NCBI GenBank assembly: GCA_025465355.1
Contig: JAODNN010000135.1
Span: forward strand, 1 to 49,029
Source of the DNA: Blastococcus sp.
GTDB taxonomy: Bacteria > Actinomycetota > Actinomycetes > Mycobacteriales > Geodermatophilaceae
Length of the DNA: 49,029 nucleotides
Reading direction: 5' to 3'
Positions within the stretch are counted from its first letter, which is position 1; every line of letters starts with the position of its first letter. This document shows positions 1 through 8,295 of the stretch, in pieces. The position numbers were made by a program, and so were the translations under genes. The notes under the pieces were generated by a model. It was not told where the DNA came from. It worked only from the letters and a program-made list of their open reading frames with translations, and ran no database searches.

Positions 1-2033
1 CCAGCCGGGCCGCTCGGGCGCCAGGCGCGCCCGGACAGCATCCGCAGCCCGTTGAGGCCCACCACGACCGTGGACCCCTCGTGACCGAGCACGCCCAACG
101 GCAGCGGCAGGTGCCCGAACAGGTCCACCAGCACCAGCGCGCAGATGACCGCCGCGGCGAAGACCAGATTCTGCACGATCACCCGCCGCGCCCGCCGGGA
201 CAACGCGACGACCGCCGGCAGGGTGGCCAGGTCGTCGCGGACGACGACCACATCCGCACTGGACAGCGCCAGGTCCGAGCCGACGCCCCCCATCGCCACC
301 CCGACGTCGGCGGTGGCAAGCGCCGGGGAGTCGTTGACGCCGTCGCCGACCAGCAGCACCCGCTGGCCGGCTGCCTGCAGCTCGCGCACAGCGGTGACCT
401 TGTCCTCGGGCAGCAGCCCGGCCCGCACCTGCCCGACGCCGGCAGCGGCGGCGAGGGCGGTGGCGGCGCGCGGGTTGTCCCCGGTCAGCAGCAGCGGCTC
501 CGCACCGGTGGCCTCCCGCAGCGCGGCTACCGTCGCGGCGGCCTCGGGCCGGATTCGGTCGGCCAGTGCCAGCAGCCCGGCCGGCCGGCCGTCGAGCGCG
601 ACGACGACGGCGGTGCGGCCCTGGGACTGCTCGCCGTCGACCATCGCCGCCAGCGCCGGTACGTCCAGGTGGTCGCCGGGGGCGGTGACGGTGACGGTGG
701 AGCCGGCGACCGTGGCGGTGACCCCGCGCCCCACCTCGGCGCGGAAGTCGGTGACCGGCCGCAGGTCGATGCCACGTTCGCGGGCCGCGGCGACGACAGC
801 CCGCCCGAGCGGGTGCTCGCTCGGTGCCTCGGCGGACGCGGCCAGGGCGAGCAGGTCGTCCTCGTCGCAGGGGCCGGCCGGCAGGGGGCGGACCGCGACC
901 ACGGTGGGCCGGCCGGTGGTGAGCGTGCCCGTCTTGTCCAGGGCGACCGCGCTGGTGTCGGCCAGCTGCTCCATCACCACCGCGGACTTGACCAGCACGC
1001 CGTAGCGGCCGGCGTTGGCGATCGCGCTCAGCAGCGGGGGCATGGTGGCCAGCACCAGCGCGCACGGGCTGGCGACGATCATAAACGTCATCGCCCGCAG
1101 CAGGCTGGTGGTCAGGTCCTCGCCGAAGGCCAGCGGGATGCCGAACAGCGCCAGGGTGGCCATCACGACCCCGACCGAGTAACGCTGCTCGACCTTCTCG
1201 ATGAACAGCTGCCGCGTCGCCTTCGTCTCGCTGGCCCGCTCGACCATCGCCACGATGCGCGCGACCACCGAGTCGGCCGCGGCCGTGCCGACCCGCATGC
1301 GCAGCGCGCCGGTGCCGTTGACGGTGCCGGCGAACACCTCGTCGCCGGCGGTCCTGGCCACCGGCAGCGGTTCGCCGGTGATCGACGCCTGGTCGACGTC
1401 GCTGGCGCCGTCCACGACCTGTCCGTCGGCGCCGATGCGCTCACCGGGTCGGACCAGCACCAGGTCACCGGGCACCAGGTCGGCGACCTCGACGACCTCC
1501 TCGGTTCCCTCGGGGCGCAGTCGGGTTGCCTCCTCGGGCGTGAGGCTCAACAGCGAGCGGACCGAGTCCTGCGTCCTCTTCGTGGCGACCGCCTCCAGCG
1601 CCCCGGAGGTGGCGAAGATGACGATCAGCATGCCGCCGTCGAGAACCTGGCCGATGGCGGCCGCGCCGAGCGCGGCGACGATCATCAGGATGTCGACATC
1701 GAGGGTCTTCTCCCGTAGCGCCTGCAGCCCGGCCAGCGCCGGCTCCCAGCCGCCGGCGACATAGCAGGCGGCGAACAACACCCCCTGCACCGCGTCGGGC
1801 GCACCCAGCGCCCCGGTCAGCAGCGCGAGCAGGAACGCGGCCAGGGAGAGCGCCGCCCACCGGACCTCCGGCAGGCCGAGGAACGAGGTGACCCGCGCCG
1901 CCCGTGCCGCGATCCGCCTCGGGGCGGGGGCCAGCAGGCTGGGTACTCGGGACGCCAGACGCGCCGGCTCCGGCTGGGTGTGCTGCTCGGTGTCCGTGTG
2001 TCCGTCCAGGTGGCAGGTCGGGGTGTGGCTCAT
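1..2033 (-). CDS. Heavy-metal P1B-type ATPase, P1B-4-like (3' end beyond window)
   Basis: Membrane pump that uses ATP to export divalent metal ions. The 677 residues in the window start at ATG 2033 and run off the left edge near the end of the protein. Visible motifs are the phosphorylation site DKTGT (residues 366-370), SEHPLG (about 405), TGDN (about 517), GDGVND (563-568), SPC in a membrane segment (322-324) and HEGST (651-655). SPC together with HEGxT is typical of the P1B-4 group (Co2+, Zn2+ or Fe2+ export, CtpD/CoaT-like) rather than CPC Cu or Cd pumps. There is no N-terminal HMA domain; instead the first 18 residues hold five His/Cys residues that could bind metal. The ATG overlaps the stop of the upstream ArsR gene (ATGA), so the two are translationally coupled. 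Metal specificity is inferred from motifs only. Confidence 0.93.
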   Translation of the reverse strand, partial: MSHTPTCHLDGHTDTEQHTQPEPARLASRVPSLLAPAPRRIAARAARVTSFLGLPEVRWAALSLAAFLLALLTGALGAPDAVQGVLFAACYVAGGWEPALAGLQALREKTLDVDILMIVAALGAAAIGQVLDGGMLIVIFATSGALEAVATKRTQDSVRSLLSLTPEEATRLRPEGTEEVVEVADLVPGDLVLVRPGERIGADGQVVDGASDVDQASITGEPLPVARTAGDEVFAGTVNGTGALRMRVGTAAADSVVARIVAMVERASETKATRQLFIEKVEQRYSVGVVMATLALFGIPLAFGEDLTTSLLRAMTFMIVASPCALVLATMPPLLSAIANAGRYGVLVKSAVVMEQLADTSAVALDKTGTLTTGRPTVVAVRPLPAGPCDEDDLLALAASAEAPSEHPLGRAVVAAARERGIDLRPVTDFRAEVGRGVTATVAGSTVTVTAPGDHLDVPALAAMVDGEQSQGRTAVVVALDGRPAGLLALADRIRPEAAATVAALREATGAEPLLLTGDNPRAATALAAAAGVGQVRAGLLPEDKVTAVRELQAAGQRVLLVGDGVNDSPALATADVGVAMGGVGSDLALSSADVVVVRDDLATLPAVVALSRRARRVIVQNLVFAAAVICALVLVDLFGHLPLPLGVLGHEGSTVVVGLNGLRMLSGRAWRPSGPA

Positions 2034-2386
2034 GCGTCGCCGCCCGCGGTGGCCGGGGCGGGTGCACTCGTCGCAGAGATGCGCGAGGTGTTCAGCACGT
2101 GTTCCACGAGGTCACGCAGCTCGGGGTCGACCAGCTCGTACCAGATCCGCTGGCCGTCCCGGCGGGGCCGGACGGCACCGGCCAGCCGCAGCTTGGCCAG
2201 GTGCTGACTGACTCCTTGCGTCGGCACCCCGGCCAGCTCAGCCAGGCAGGTCGGGTTGGTCTCGCCCTGGGCCAACGCGCAGCAGATGGTCAGCCGAACC
2301 GGGTCGGCGATCAGCCGCAGCCGGTCGCTGACCGCAGCGATCTGCTCGGGTCCCGGCATCACGAAGTCGTCGATGTTGGTGTGCAC
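2030..2386 (-). CDS. ArsR/SmtB-family metal-responsive repressor
   Basis: Winged-helix repressor of 118 residues, a normal size for ArsR proteins. Residues around 11-95 carry the ArsR core: DRLRLIADPVRL, a helix-turn-helix (LAELAGVPTQGVSQHLAKLRLAG) and the wing RDGQRIWYELVD. Its stop overlaps the ATG of the P-type ATPase by 4 bp, so it very likely controls that pump and itself. The GTG at 2386 was chosen; an in-frame ATG at 2359 also works. The reading frame stays open far upstream, but that extension is Pro/Arg-rich noise. Cys residues in ICCAL and PTC are possible metal ligands, not proven. An imperfect palindrome and a -10-like hexamer lie just upstream. Confidence 0.88.
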   Translation of the reverse strand: MHTNIDDFVMPGPEQIAAVSDRLRLIADPVRLTICCALAQGETNPTCLAELAGVPTQGVSQHLAKLRLAGAVRPRRDGQRIWYELVDPELRDLVEHVLNTSRISATSAPAPATAGGDA

Positions 2387-2393
2387 GACAACG

Positions 2394-2412
2394 AACGTAC
2401 GCGATTGCGCAC
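2394..2412 (-). promoter_or_regulatory. Putative ArsR operator and leaderless promoter
   Basis: On the plus strand 2397-2412 reads GTACGCGATTGCGCAC, an imperfect palindrome (6 of 8 arm pairs). On the minus strand TACGTT (2399-2394) fits a TANNNT -10 box seven bases before the GTG start of the ArsR gene, which would give a leaderless transcript. A repressor bound here would cover the promoter. All of this is inference from position and symmetry. Confidence 0.35.
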
Positions 2413-2858
2413 ATGCGATGACTAGGCCGCTGTCAGCGGTGGGCGCCGGAGGGGCTGCTGTGCACGGTGGCGGTGGTGCGCCGGCGAAGGTCGGTGAGCA
2501 GGTGGTCCTCCCGTGGCGGGCGATGTCGTGCGCGGCAGTCAGAGTCAGGTCCGCGTCGACGGTGACCGTGGCCGCGGCGCGGGTGCGTGTGCCTCGCCCG
2601 CCGCCACCGTGACCGAGCCGGCGCGCGATGTGAAGCCGGCGGGTTGGCCCGCGGAAGCCAGGATCTGACCAGCACAGTCTCGTGACGCCGGGAAGACCGA
2701 TGTTGCCCTGCTGCTGGCGGCGGTTCCGCTGCTGACCCTGGCCGGCGCGTGCTGCACCGCAGCGTTCCGGGACCGGTGCGGGCCGTGTCGGCAGCCTTCC
2801 GCGCGACTGACCCACGGTCGCGACAGGGTGCTGGCCGCGCACGCTCGGTAGTGCGTTC
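2413..2858. other. Gene-poor stretch, possible remnant
   Basis: No convincing gene is seen. The frames that stay open here have Arg/Pro-rich, biased composition. One plus-strand frame ending in TAG at 2851 reads as a short hydrophobic helix (VALLLAAVPLLTLAGACC) followed by a basic tail, but a TGA lies just before it and no usable start codon or ribosome site exists, so it is at best the debris of a small membrane protein. Confidence 0.3.
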
Positions 2859-2905
2859 GGCGTCCGGTGGTCCGCCCGGAGGTCTGGGCCGGGCCACCGG
2901 ACGCC
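2859..2905 (-). terminator. Strong inverted repeat downstream of the cation exchanger
   Basis: Perfect 12-bp arms, GGCGTCCGGTGG (2859-2870) and CCACCGGACGCC (2894-2905), enclose a 23-base loop that can itself form a CCCGG/CCGGG hairpin. It lies 12 bases past the stop of the exchanger gene, as expected for an intrinsic terminator in a high-GC genome. No T-tract follows. Confidence 0.6.
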
Positions 2906-2917
2906 GTCATGCAGCGG

Positions 2918-3982
2918 TCAGAGGCTGACGACCAGGCCGATCGCGAACGCCACGTAGAACAGCGCGGCCACTGCCAGCCGCGCCGGGGTGACCCGGTTGG
3001 TCTTCATCAGCCACAGCAGGTAGAGCACCGACGCCAGTGTGGCGATGCCGGCCAGCACCAGAGGGGCGTCGAAGAGCCACGGGGTGAAGAAGATGCCGAT
3101 GGCCGAGGGCACGGTGGCCTGGATCATCATGGCGCCGGAGATATTGGCCAGCGCCAGCTGGGTCTTGCCCTGCCGGACCCAGATGATCGCGTTCATGATC
3201 TCCGGCAGCTCGGTGGCCACCGGCGACAGCAGCAGCGCCACCACCACCGAGGGCAGGCCGAGTGCGGGACCGGCCCACTCCAGCTGCTTCACGAACAACT
3301 GCGAGGCGCCGAAGATCAGCACCAGGGTGACCGCGGTCTGCACGGCGACGGCCCAGGTGGCGGGGCTGGTGCGCTTGGGCTGCAGCTTCAGCGGCTCGAG
3401 GTCCTCGTCAGAGGCCTGCTCGCCGGTGTCGCGCATCTCCCGCCAGAAGTAGACGGCGTAGGCGGCCAGGAACAGGACGCCCAGCCACGGCTTGATGGCG
3501 AAGGCGACCAGGCCGACGGCGACCTTGACCACGAAGATCGCCAGGAACCACACCTGGTCGCGGGCCAGCCGGCCGGTGTCGGTGCCGTCGAGGGCGTCGG
3601 CCGCCCGACCGGCGCCCGGGCTGCCGCCGCCGCGGACACCGGGTGCGGTCGGGACGCTGGACTCCTGCGCGCGGGCGTGGCTGCGGCGGCGAGCCAGGAG
3701 CATGGCGCCGGTGACGCCGTAGGCCAGGGTGCCGACGACCAGCGGACCGCCGAGGGCGGCGCCGACGCCGATGTCGTCGCCGTGGTCGGAGCTGCCGAAC
3801 AGCACCGCGACCAGGGTCACGACGCTCTCGGGCAGGGCGGTGCCCACTGCGGCGAGGACGGTGCCGACGGCGACCGGGCCGACTTTCAGGCGGACGCCGA
3901 GCCATTCGACGGCGTTGACGAACCATTCGCAGGCCAGGTAGATGACGACGGCGCAGGCCAGCAGGAGCACAACATGGATCAC
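2918..3982 (-). CDS. Sodium/calcium exchanger (CaCA) family membrane protein
   Basis: Cation antiporter of 354 residues that probably exchanges Ca2+ (or another cation) for Na+ or H+ across the cytoplasmic membrane. It has the two inverted halves of the family: GTALPES with flanking helices in the first alpha repeat (about residues 45-55) and SPVATELPEIMNA in the second (about 235-250). A charged cytoplasmic loop (about 100-160) separates the halves. Roughly ten hydrophobic segments are visible. The start is GTG at 3982, with a weak AAAGAGA upstream. It is the next gene after the metal-efflux pair but is separated by about 500 bp, so co-regulation is not shown. Ion specificity cannot be read from sequence. 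Confidence 0.88.
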   Translation of the reverse strand: MIHVVLLLACAVVIYLACEWFVNAVEWLGVRLKVGPVAVGTVLAAVGTALPESVVTLVAVLFGSSDHGDDIGVGAALGGPLVVGTLAYGVTGAMLLARRRSHARAQESSVPTAPGVRGGGSPGAGRAADALDGTDTGRLARDQVWFLAIFVVKVAVGLVAFAIKPWLGVLFLAAYAVYFWREMRDTGEQASDEDLEPLKLQPKRTSPATWAVAVQTAVTLVLIFGASQLFVKQLEWAGPALGLPSVVVALLLSPVATELPEIMNAIIWVRQGKTQLALANISGAMMIQATVPSAIGIFFTPWLFDAPLVLAGIATLASVLYLLWLMKTNRVTPARLAVAALFYVAFAIGLVVSL

Positions 3983-4056
3983 GGACTTGTCTCTTTCAGG
4001 GTCGTTGGCCGGGTCGGCCTCGAGGCGGATCGGGGTCGGCAGGGTCAGCCGGGAGG

Positions 4057-4572
4057 TCAGGCGGGTCGGTCGTGGATCTCATCGACGGGGACGGCGTTGA
4101 GACCGATCCGACCGCTGACCGACAACTCACCCACGTCCCCGTGACGAGCACGTCGACGTGGGTGTGCAGCGGCGTTTGCACATGCAGCGGCGGGGTGTAG
4201 CGCAGCAGTCCGCCGCGGCGGTCGATCAGCCGCCACTCCCGCAGCGAGGCGTGGTCCATCGACTGCGATGCGGCCCGGTCCACGACATCGTCCACGGCCC
4301 CGTGGGCGCCGCTCACCCGCGTACGCCCGGGGCGGTGTGGGTGGGGCAGCGACCATCGTGCGCAGCTGTGCCTCGATGTGCCGGGCGCGGGCGGCGGCGC
4401 CTGCGGCGCGTGGCCCGTGCGCGGCGCGATCGCGCAGGCGGGCGAGCTGGGCCAACTGGACCCGGTGGCGTAGCGCCGGCCGACGCACCAGGACAAGGCC
4501 AGCGGTCGGCGGTGGCGAAAGGTCCGTCAGCGCGGGCAACGCGGTGAGGGGGGGCCGGATGGGGCCGGTCAT
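4057..4572 (-). pseudogene. Frame-broken hypothetical gene
   Basis: The protein-like signal on the minus strand switches frame twice. The first third (QLAQLARLRDRA...ARHIEAQLRTMVAAP) is in the frame starting at ATG 4572. From about 4320 to 4140 the sensible sequence is in another frame (VDDVVDRAASQSMDHASLR, REWRLIDRRGGLLRYTPPLH, THVDVLVTG). It then returns to the first frame for GELSVSGRIGLNAVPVDEIH and stops at 4057. The two shifts cancel, so the product would be about 170 residues if intact. I do not recognise the family. It lies upstream of the exchanger on the same strand, 74 bp away. It is either a decaying gene or an assembly with two indel errors. Confidence 0.4.
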
Positions 4573-4874
4573 CGGGGACCTCTCACGTCAGGCCGGCCGA
4601 AGTGATCGCCGGCCCGAGGGCGCGCGACAGCTTCGACCAGCGCAGGGCACTGGTCGAAGGTCTCGCTCGCCACGGTGAGGTGGTGGGTGGCCGGGTGCCC
4701 GCGGGCACCAGCATGTCGACCACACCGCCAGCCCGACTCGAGGTCGGGCTGTGAACTACTCCCCTTCGGCCCTCATTGGTAGTCCACCGGCCACGCTGGG
4801 TCAACTACGTGGCGGTGTGAGCCCGCTCGCCCATGACTTCGCGGCCATCGTTCGTCCGGCGCGAAGTGCGGGTG
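4573..4874. other. Intergenic stretch with one weak 50-codon ORF
   Basis: Nothing well supported. A plus-strand ORF from GTG 4602 to TGA 4754 has coding-like third positions and reads as a plausible peptide (DSFDQRRALVEGLARHGEVV), but it lacks a ribosome site and any recognisable domain. It could be a fragment like its neighbours. Confidence 0.2.
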
Positions 4875-5333
4875 TCAGTCGAGGCAGCTGGCGTCGGCCA
4901 CGGTGCGCTCGTTGTCGGCGTAGGAACCGGGAACGGTCGTCTGCGTCGCGGCCGAGCCGGTCGGCGTGGCCACGGTGACCGACCGGCCGATGCCCTGGAA
5001 GTCGGTGCCCAGGGTCAGGGTCACGTGTCCTGCGGCGAGCGAATCGTCCACGGTGAGCGTGGCGCCGGGCACCTTCGCGGCCAGCGTCGCAGCAGACGCG
5101 TCGTCCACGGTGCGGTAGCCGATGACGGTCGTTGCGGTGCGGGTGGCGTTGCCGCCGCTGGTGGCGTGTTAGCCGGCCCGGGTCAGGGCGGTGGCGGCGG
5201 TGCCGGCGACGCCGGTAACCCCGGACCCGTTGAGCACCGAGACCGTCACCTGGCCGGGGGCCACCGTCTTGGTCGGAGCCGCGCTTGTGGTCGGCGCCGC
5301 CGCGGACGCATCTGTGCGTGCCAGGTTGAGCCG
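4875..5333 (-). pseudogene. LCP-family C-terminal (LytR_C domain) fragment with internal stop
   Basis: Read on the minus strand, 5333-4878 encodes a typical LytR_C domain: a Thr/Ala linker, QVTVSVLNGSGVTGVAGTAA, then TSGGNATRTATTVIGYRTVD and GHVTLTLGTDFQGIG, ending at TGA 4875. This domain normally sits at the C-terminus of LytR-CpsA-Psr ligases, which attach teichoic acid or arabinogalactan to peptidoglycan. A TAA at 5169-5171 interrupts it where homologues usually have an aromatic residue (one base from TAC). A TAG at 5334-5336 ends the frame upstream, and the LCP catalytic domain and signal anchor are missing. It is a dead remnant. Confidence 0.7.
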
Positions 5334-5336
5334 CTA

Positions 5337-5657
5337 TGAGGGCGACAGGCTGGAGGGCTTGGCGGATCGATCGCACGGCCGGCGTCGTGTCCGCATCAGG
5401 TGCCGGCGGCGGTGGAGGCCGCGGTGCTCGACTTTGCGCGGGGGCAGGGTCGACCGCCTCGCGGCCGCCGTAACGGCGGCATTCCGTGCCATGTCAGCGT
5501 TTTGTCAAACGCCCGAAGGAATCGCGCCAGACCGACTCCCACGCACGCGATAGCTCTCCACTGCCGTGGACTCGACTGCAGAACAGAAGGGCGAGGCTGC
5601 GCCCGGACGGGGCCTTCGCAGGCACGTGACGCGCCGCCCGGGGACGGTTGCCTGCGT
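5337..5657. other. Intergenic stretch, possible transposase scrap
   Basis: No gene is supported. A plus-strand frame near 5390-5450 (PAAVEAAVLDFARGQGR) faintly resembles the helix-turn-helix of integrase-type transposases, but it is too short to assign. Confidence 0.2.
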
Positions 5658-6548
5658 TCAACCGGATGAGCTCATCGCCCGGTAGTGCGCCAGTACTTTG
5701 GAGGCGGACAGCTCACGATCGTAGAGCGCGACCTTGCCGATAGCTCCCCGGAAGAACCCGCCGAGATTCTGGGTGCCGATGCGGAGCGGTGCTGTGCCGT
5801 TCCGCAAGGAGATGGGAACGGTGGAATACAGATCCCTCGTGTTGATGAGGCGACCGTTGCGGTAGATCCGCACGTAGCCGTTCGGGTAGGTCGCGCTCTT
5901 GTCCACCGCATCAATGACGCCCACGATCTGTATCCAGACGTTGGGCTGCATGGTCGGGACCTGGTCCAACCCGCCCTGGAAATAGGCGCCGGTGCCGAGT
6001 CCACCTGAGCGGTTGAAGGCGTAGACACTGACGCGGTTGGGGCGTTGCGGGCTTTCGCACGGAGTGCTCAGCGCGTACATGCGTAGCGTCCATTCTTGCT
6101 GGTCAGGTTCGCCTTTGCCTAGCCAGTGGACGTAGCAGTCGGGGAATCGAAGTGTCGACGGCCGCATCCACGCCTCGACCGTCAGCCTCCCGGTGGTTGC
6201 GGGCGACCAGCGGTCGGAGTCGGCGATCTCCAGATACCGGCGGGAGCCGTCGAACGTTGGGGCACTGTCGCCGTTCGGGGTTCTCGTTGCACCGGGTGCG
6301 CCGACCCGTCTGGCGTGCCGCTGGCCCACCAGATCGTGGCCGGCGGCGTCGTGCCAGAACCCCACCGGCCGGTCGGCCATCACGACTTTGTCATACGTGC
6401 TCGTCGCCGAGTCGCGATCCGGCGTGGCCGCGGGTGCTGCACTCCCGGGGGAAACCACCGCCGCCGTGACGCAGACTGCCACCAGGACGCCCCCAACCGG
6501 GCCCGCCGGTAGTCGGCCGAACCTCATGCCTCGAACTCGAGTACTCAT
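5658..6548 (-). CDS. Secreted LamG-like (concanavalin A-like) domain protein
   Basis: Exported protein of 296 residues. A signal peptide covers about residues 1-38 (hydrophobic VGGVLVAVCVTAAVV, then Ala-rich cleavage region). The rest is one LamG/Laminin_G_3-type jelly-roll: DRPVGFWHDAAG near 57, FDGSRRYLEI, TVEAWMRP, YPNGYVRIYRNGRL, PLRIGTQN, FFRGAIGKVALYDRELS and a closing AHYRA. Such domains usually bind carbohydrate or other surface ligands; no catalytic domain is attached. GAGGAG seven bases before ATG 6548 supports the start. It stands alone between remnants. Ligand unknown. Confidence 0.85.
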   Translation of the reverse strand: MSTRVRGMRFGRLPAGPVGGVLVAVCVTAAVVSPGSAAPAATPDRDSATSTYDKVVMADRPVGFWHDAAGHDLVGQRHARRVGAPGATRTPNGDSAPTFDGSRRYLEIADSDRWSPATTGRLTVEAWMRPSTLRFPDCYVHWLGKGEPDQQEWTLRMYALSTPCESPQRPNRVSVYAFNRSGGLGTGAYFQGGLDQVPTMQPNVWIQIVGVIDAVDKSATYPNGYVRIYRNGRLINTRDLYSTVPISLRNGTAPLRIGTQNLGGFFRGAIGKVALYDRELSASKVLAHYRAMSSSG

Positions 6549-6816
6549 GACGGGCTCCTCGAAGGTCCCCCACGCTGCGCAGTCCCACCGAAACCGGGCG
6601 GCCGACTACGGACCCAAGCGGACTCTGCGAGACCACACTCGCTTGCTCAGAGACTGGAGCGTGCTGAGAGACCGGATCGGGTCCTGGGGGCAGCCACACC
6701 GACAACGCCCACCGCCACACGGGAACGACCCATGCAGCAATCCCCGCGACAGCCTCCCGCCATCCGCGGCAACGTCAGCGAGACGCGTCCGCGGAGGGCG
6801 GGACAGCGGCTGTCAG

Positions 6817-7200
6817 TCAGCGGTGTTCTACCGGTTGGTGATTCGGCGGGGACTCGGGCTCATGTCCCGAGGAGGGATCCCACTCGAAGTCGAAGTACTC
6901 CCTGTGCCAACCACCCTTGTCGTCGTGCCACCAGTATCGATACCAGCACTCGTAGTAGTCGTCTGAATGGTTCTTGTCGGCGTGATAGTAGTGGCAGCTG
7001 TAGCCCGGCCACCACTCCCAGTAATTGTGGTTCCTGTGCTTCACAGGCGTACTGGGCGCGAGCGAAGCCGCGTCGGAAGCGACGGAGACACTCGAGCCGG
7101 TGGTCGCCGGAGCAGCCGCAGAAGGCTGGGTAATCAATACCGGACCGGCAATGACTGCAGCCGCTGCGAGCGCGGACACGGTGAAGAGCTTTCGTCCCAT
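6817..7200 (-). CDS. Small secreted Trp/Tyr/His-rich protein
   Basis: Protein of 127 residues starting at ATG 7200, with AGGAG six bases upstream; a longer in-frame start at 7242 would put the ribosome site inside the gene. Residues 1-30 are a clear signal peptide (MGRKLFTVSALAAAAVIAGP, then AAAP). After a Ser/Ala linker the last 75 or so residues are extraordinary in composition: about 8 Trp, 9 Tyr and 10 His with many Asp/Glu and two Cys (SCHYY and ECWYRY), for example NYWEWWPGY. The tail is Pro/His/Glu-rich. I recognise no family. The composition suggests a surface or metal-binding peptide, possibly disulfide-linked, but that is speculation. Confidence 0.7.
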   Translation of the reverse strand: MGRKLFTVSALAAAAVIAGPVLITQPSAAAPATTGSSVSVASDAASLAPSTPVKHRNHNYWEWWPGYSCHYYHADKNHSDDYYECWYRYWWHDDKGGWHREYFDFEWDPSSGHEPESPPNHQPVEHR

Positions 7201-7502
7201 GGTGTACTCCTGAGGGAGTGACGAGGAAACGGACAGGGTCACCGGTGACTTTGTGAACTGTTCTCGGACCGGCGCTGACTGTCAAGGCATGTGCCGCCTT
7301 TGGCCGCGCTTATCACCGATGCTTATTGGACAATCGGAAACCGAGAAAACTCAGCTAGGGCGGCTGAGAGGACGGCCGTTCCGAGATCACCGGCAGGTGC
7401 TGGAGGGCATTGCGTCCACTACAGCACCGGCTGCGCCCGGCCCCACCTGCCCGCCGTGTTCGGCCCCGGGCAGAGAGCCCGGGCGGCAAGGTCGAACCGA
7501 CT

Positions 7503-7660
7503 GGTTTCGGCCTGGTTCGCTCCCGGAGCGGGCCGTCGACCAAGACCCGCCCGGCCATCGACAGCCTCGGCCGCTCCCTGGCGGTGCTGGTCGGGCCGGC
7601 CGGGCCACGGCGGGGACTCACCGATGTTCGCGCTCGACACTTTTCGCGAAGATCAGGACG
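7503..7660 (+). mobile_element. IS5-type transposase remnant (DDE core, frameshifted)
   Basis: In one plus frame 7503-7595 encodes VRSRSGPSTKTRPAIDSLGR followed by SLAVLVG, matching the GRSRGGxxTKIHLAxDxxGxPLxVxL block of IS5-family transposases that precedes the second catalytic Asp. From about 7600 the match continues in another frame as PGHGGDSPMFALDTF (compare GQxGDxPxF). A one-base slip near 7596 therefore breaks it. Flanking transposase sequence is not recognisable and no terminal repeats were found. Confidence 0.5.
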
Positions 7661-8080
7661 GAGATGAAGAGCGGAGCCCCCTGATCAAGGCGTCCTCGTT
7701 GAGGGTCCACCACGGGAACGGTGGAATTCCGCGAGGCTTCAGTCGACGTGGATGCGGTGGCGCCAATCGTTACTTATCCATCAAGTCACCCACGGCACCT
7801 CGGCGAGAGCCTTGCACAGTGAGGGGGCCGAAGGCCTTCCAATTTCGCAGCGACCCGGAGTGCGTACTGCCGATGGGTGCTTCTCGTCGACCTGATTGTC
7901 ACGGGCAGAGCCCCGATCAATGGTGTGGAATTGTTCGGAGCAGTGGGACCGCGATTGTCCCGCCCCTCCCCCGGTCAGACGCTGTGAAAGTAGCCGGCTC
8001 GGGTCTGGCGAACTGCGCCGGATCGATGGAGGCGGCGATGGCATGCCGTCGTCGGCCTCGGCCCGCCGCCGCGGCCGCCC

Positions 8081-8160
8081 CTCGAGGAGCTGTGGGCGCT
8101 GGTCCAGCCGGTGATCCCATGGGAACCACCTCCTGGGGTAGCCGCCGCAGACGCCGCCGG
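8081..8160 (+). mobile_element. Possible IS5-type transposase N-terminal scrap
   Basis: One plus frame reads LEELWALVQPVIPWEPPPG, like the LW-x-L-x-P-L-x-P start of IS5-family transposases, but there is no start codon, the sequence decays after about 20 residues and a TGA follows at about 8230. It lies downstream of the core fragment on the same strand, the wrong order for a single element. Confidence 0.25.
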
Positions 8161-8295
8161 CTCCCTGGCACGTTGGTCGCGGTGTGGGTCCGTCGCCTGT
8201 TCCATCGCACACACGGGAGTGGACGGATGCTGAGTGTTGGCTGCATCCTGGCTGAACGAAAAAGGCCGGGCCTCGCTCCCACAGGAGGTGCACGC

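Larger units (their letters stand above)
7201..8295. other. 1.1-kb region without an intact gene
   Basis: Every long frame in this stretch is non-protein-like. It holds an AT-richer patch (about 7290-7360) and two pieces of transposase-like coding sequence listed separately. An AGGAGGTG ribosome site at 8283-8290 belongs to the LysR gene that follows. Confidence 0.5.

Noticed and set aside
81-1718. Long plus-strand ORF of 545 codons
   Set aside because: It is antisense to the P-type ATPase and has Gln/Arg/Gly-rich, protein-unlike composition typical of shadow frames in high-GC DNA.
2387-2842. N-terminal extension of the ArsR gene
   Set aside because: The frame is open but Pro/Arg-rich and would make the protein more than twice the family length; the GTG at 2386 gives a normal ArsR.
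2690-2851. Short hydrophobic ORF as a membrane protein gene
   Set aside because: A TGA lies directly upstream and no start codon or ribosome site is available.
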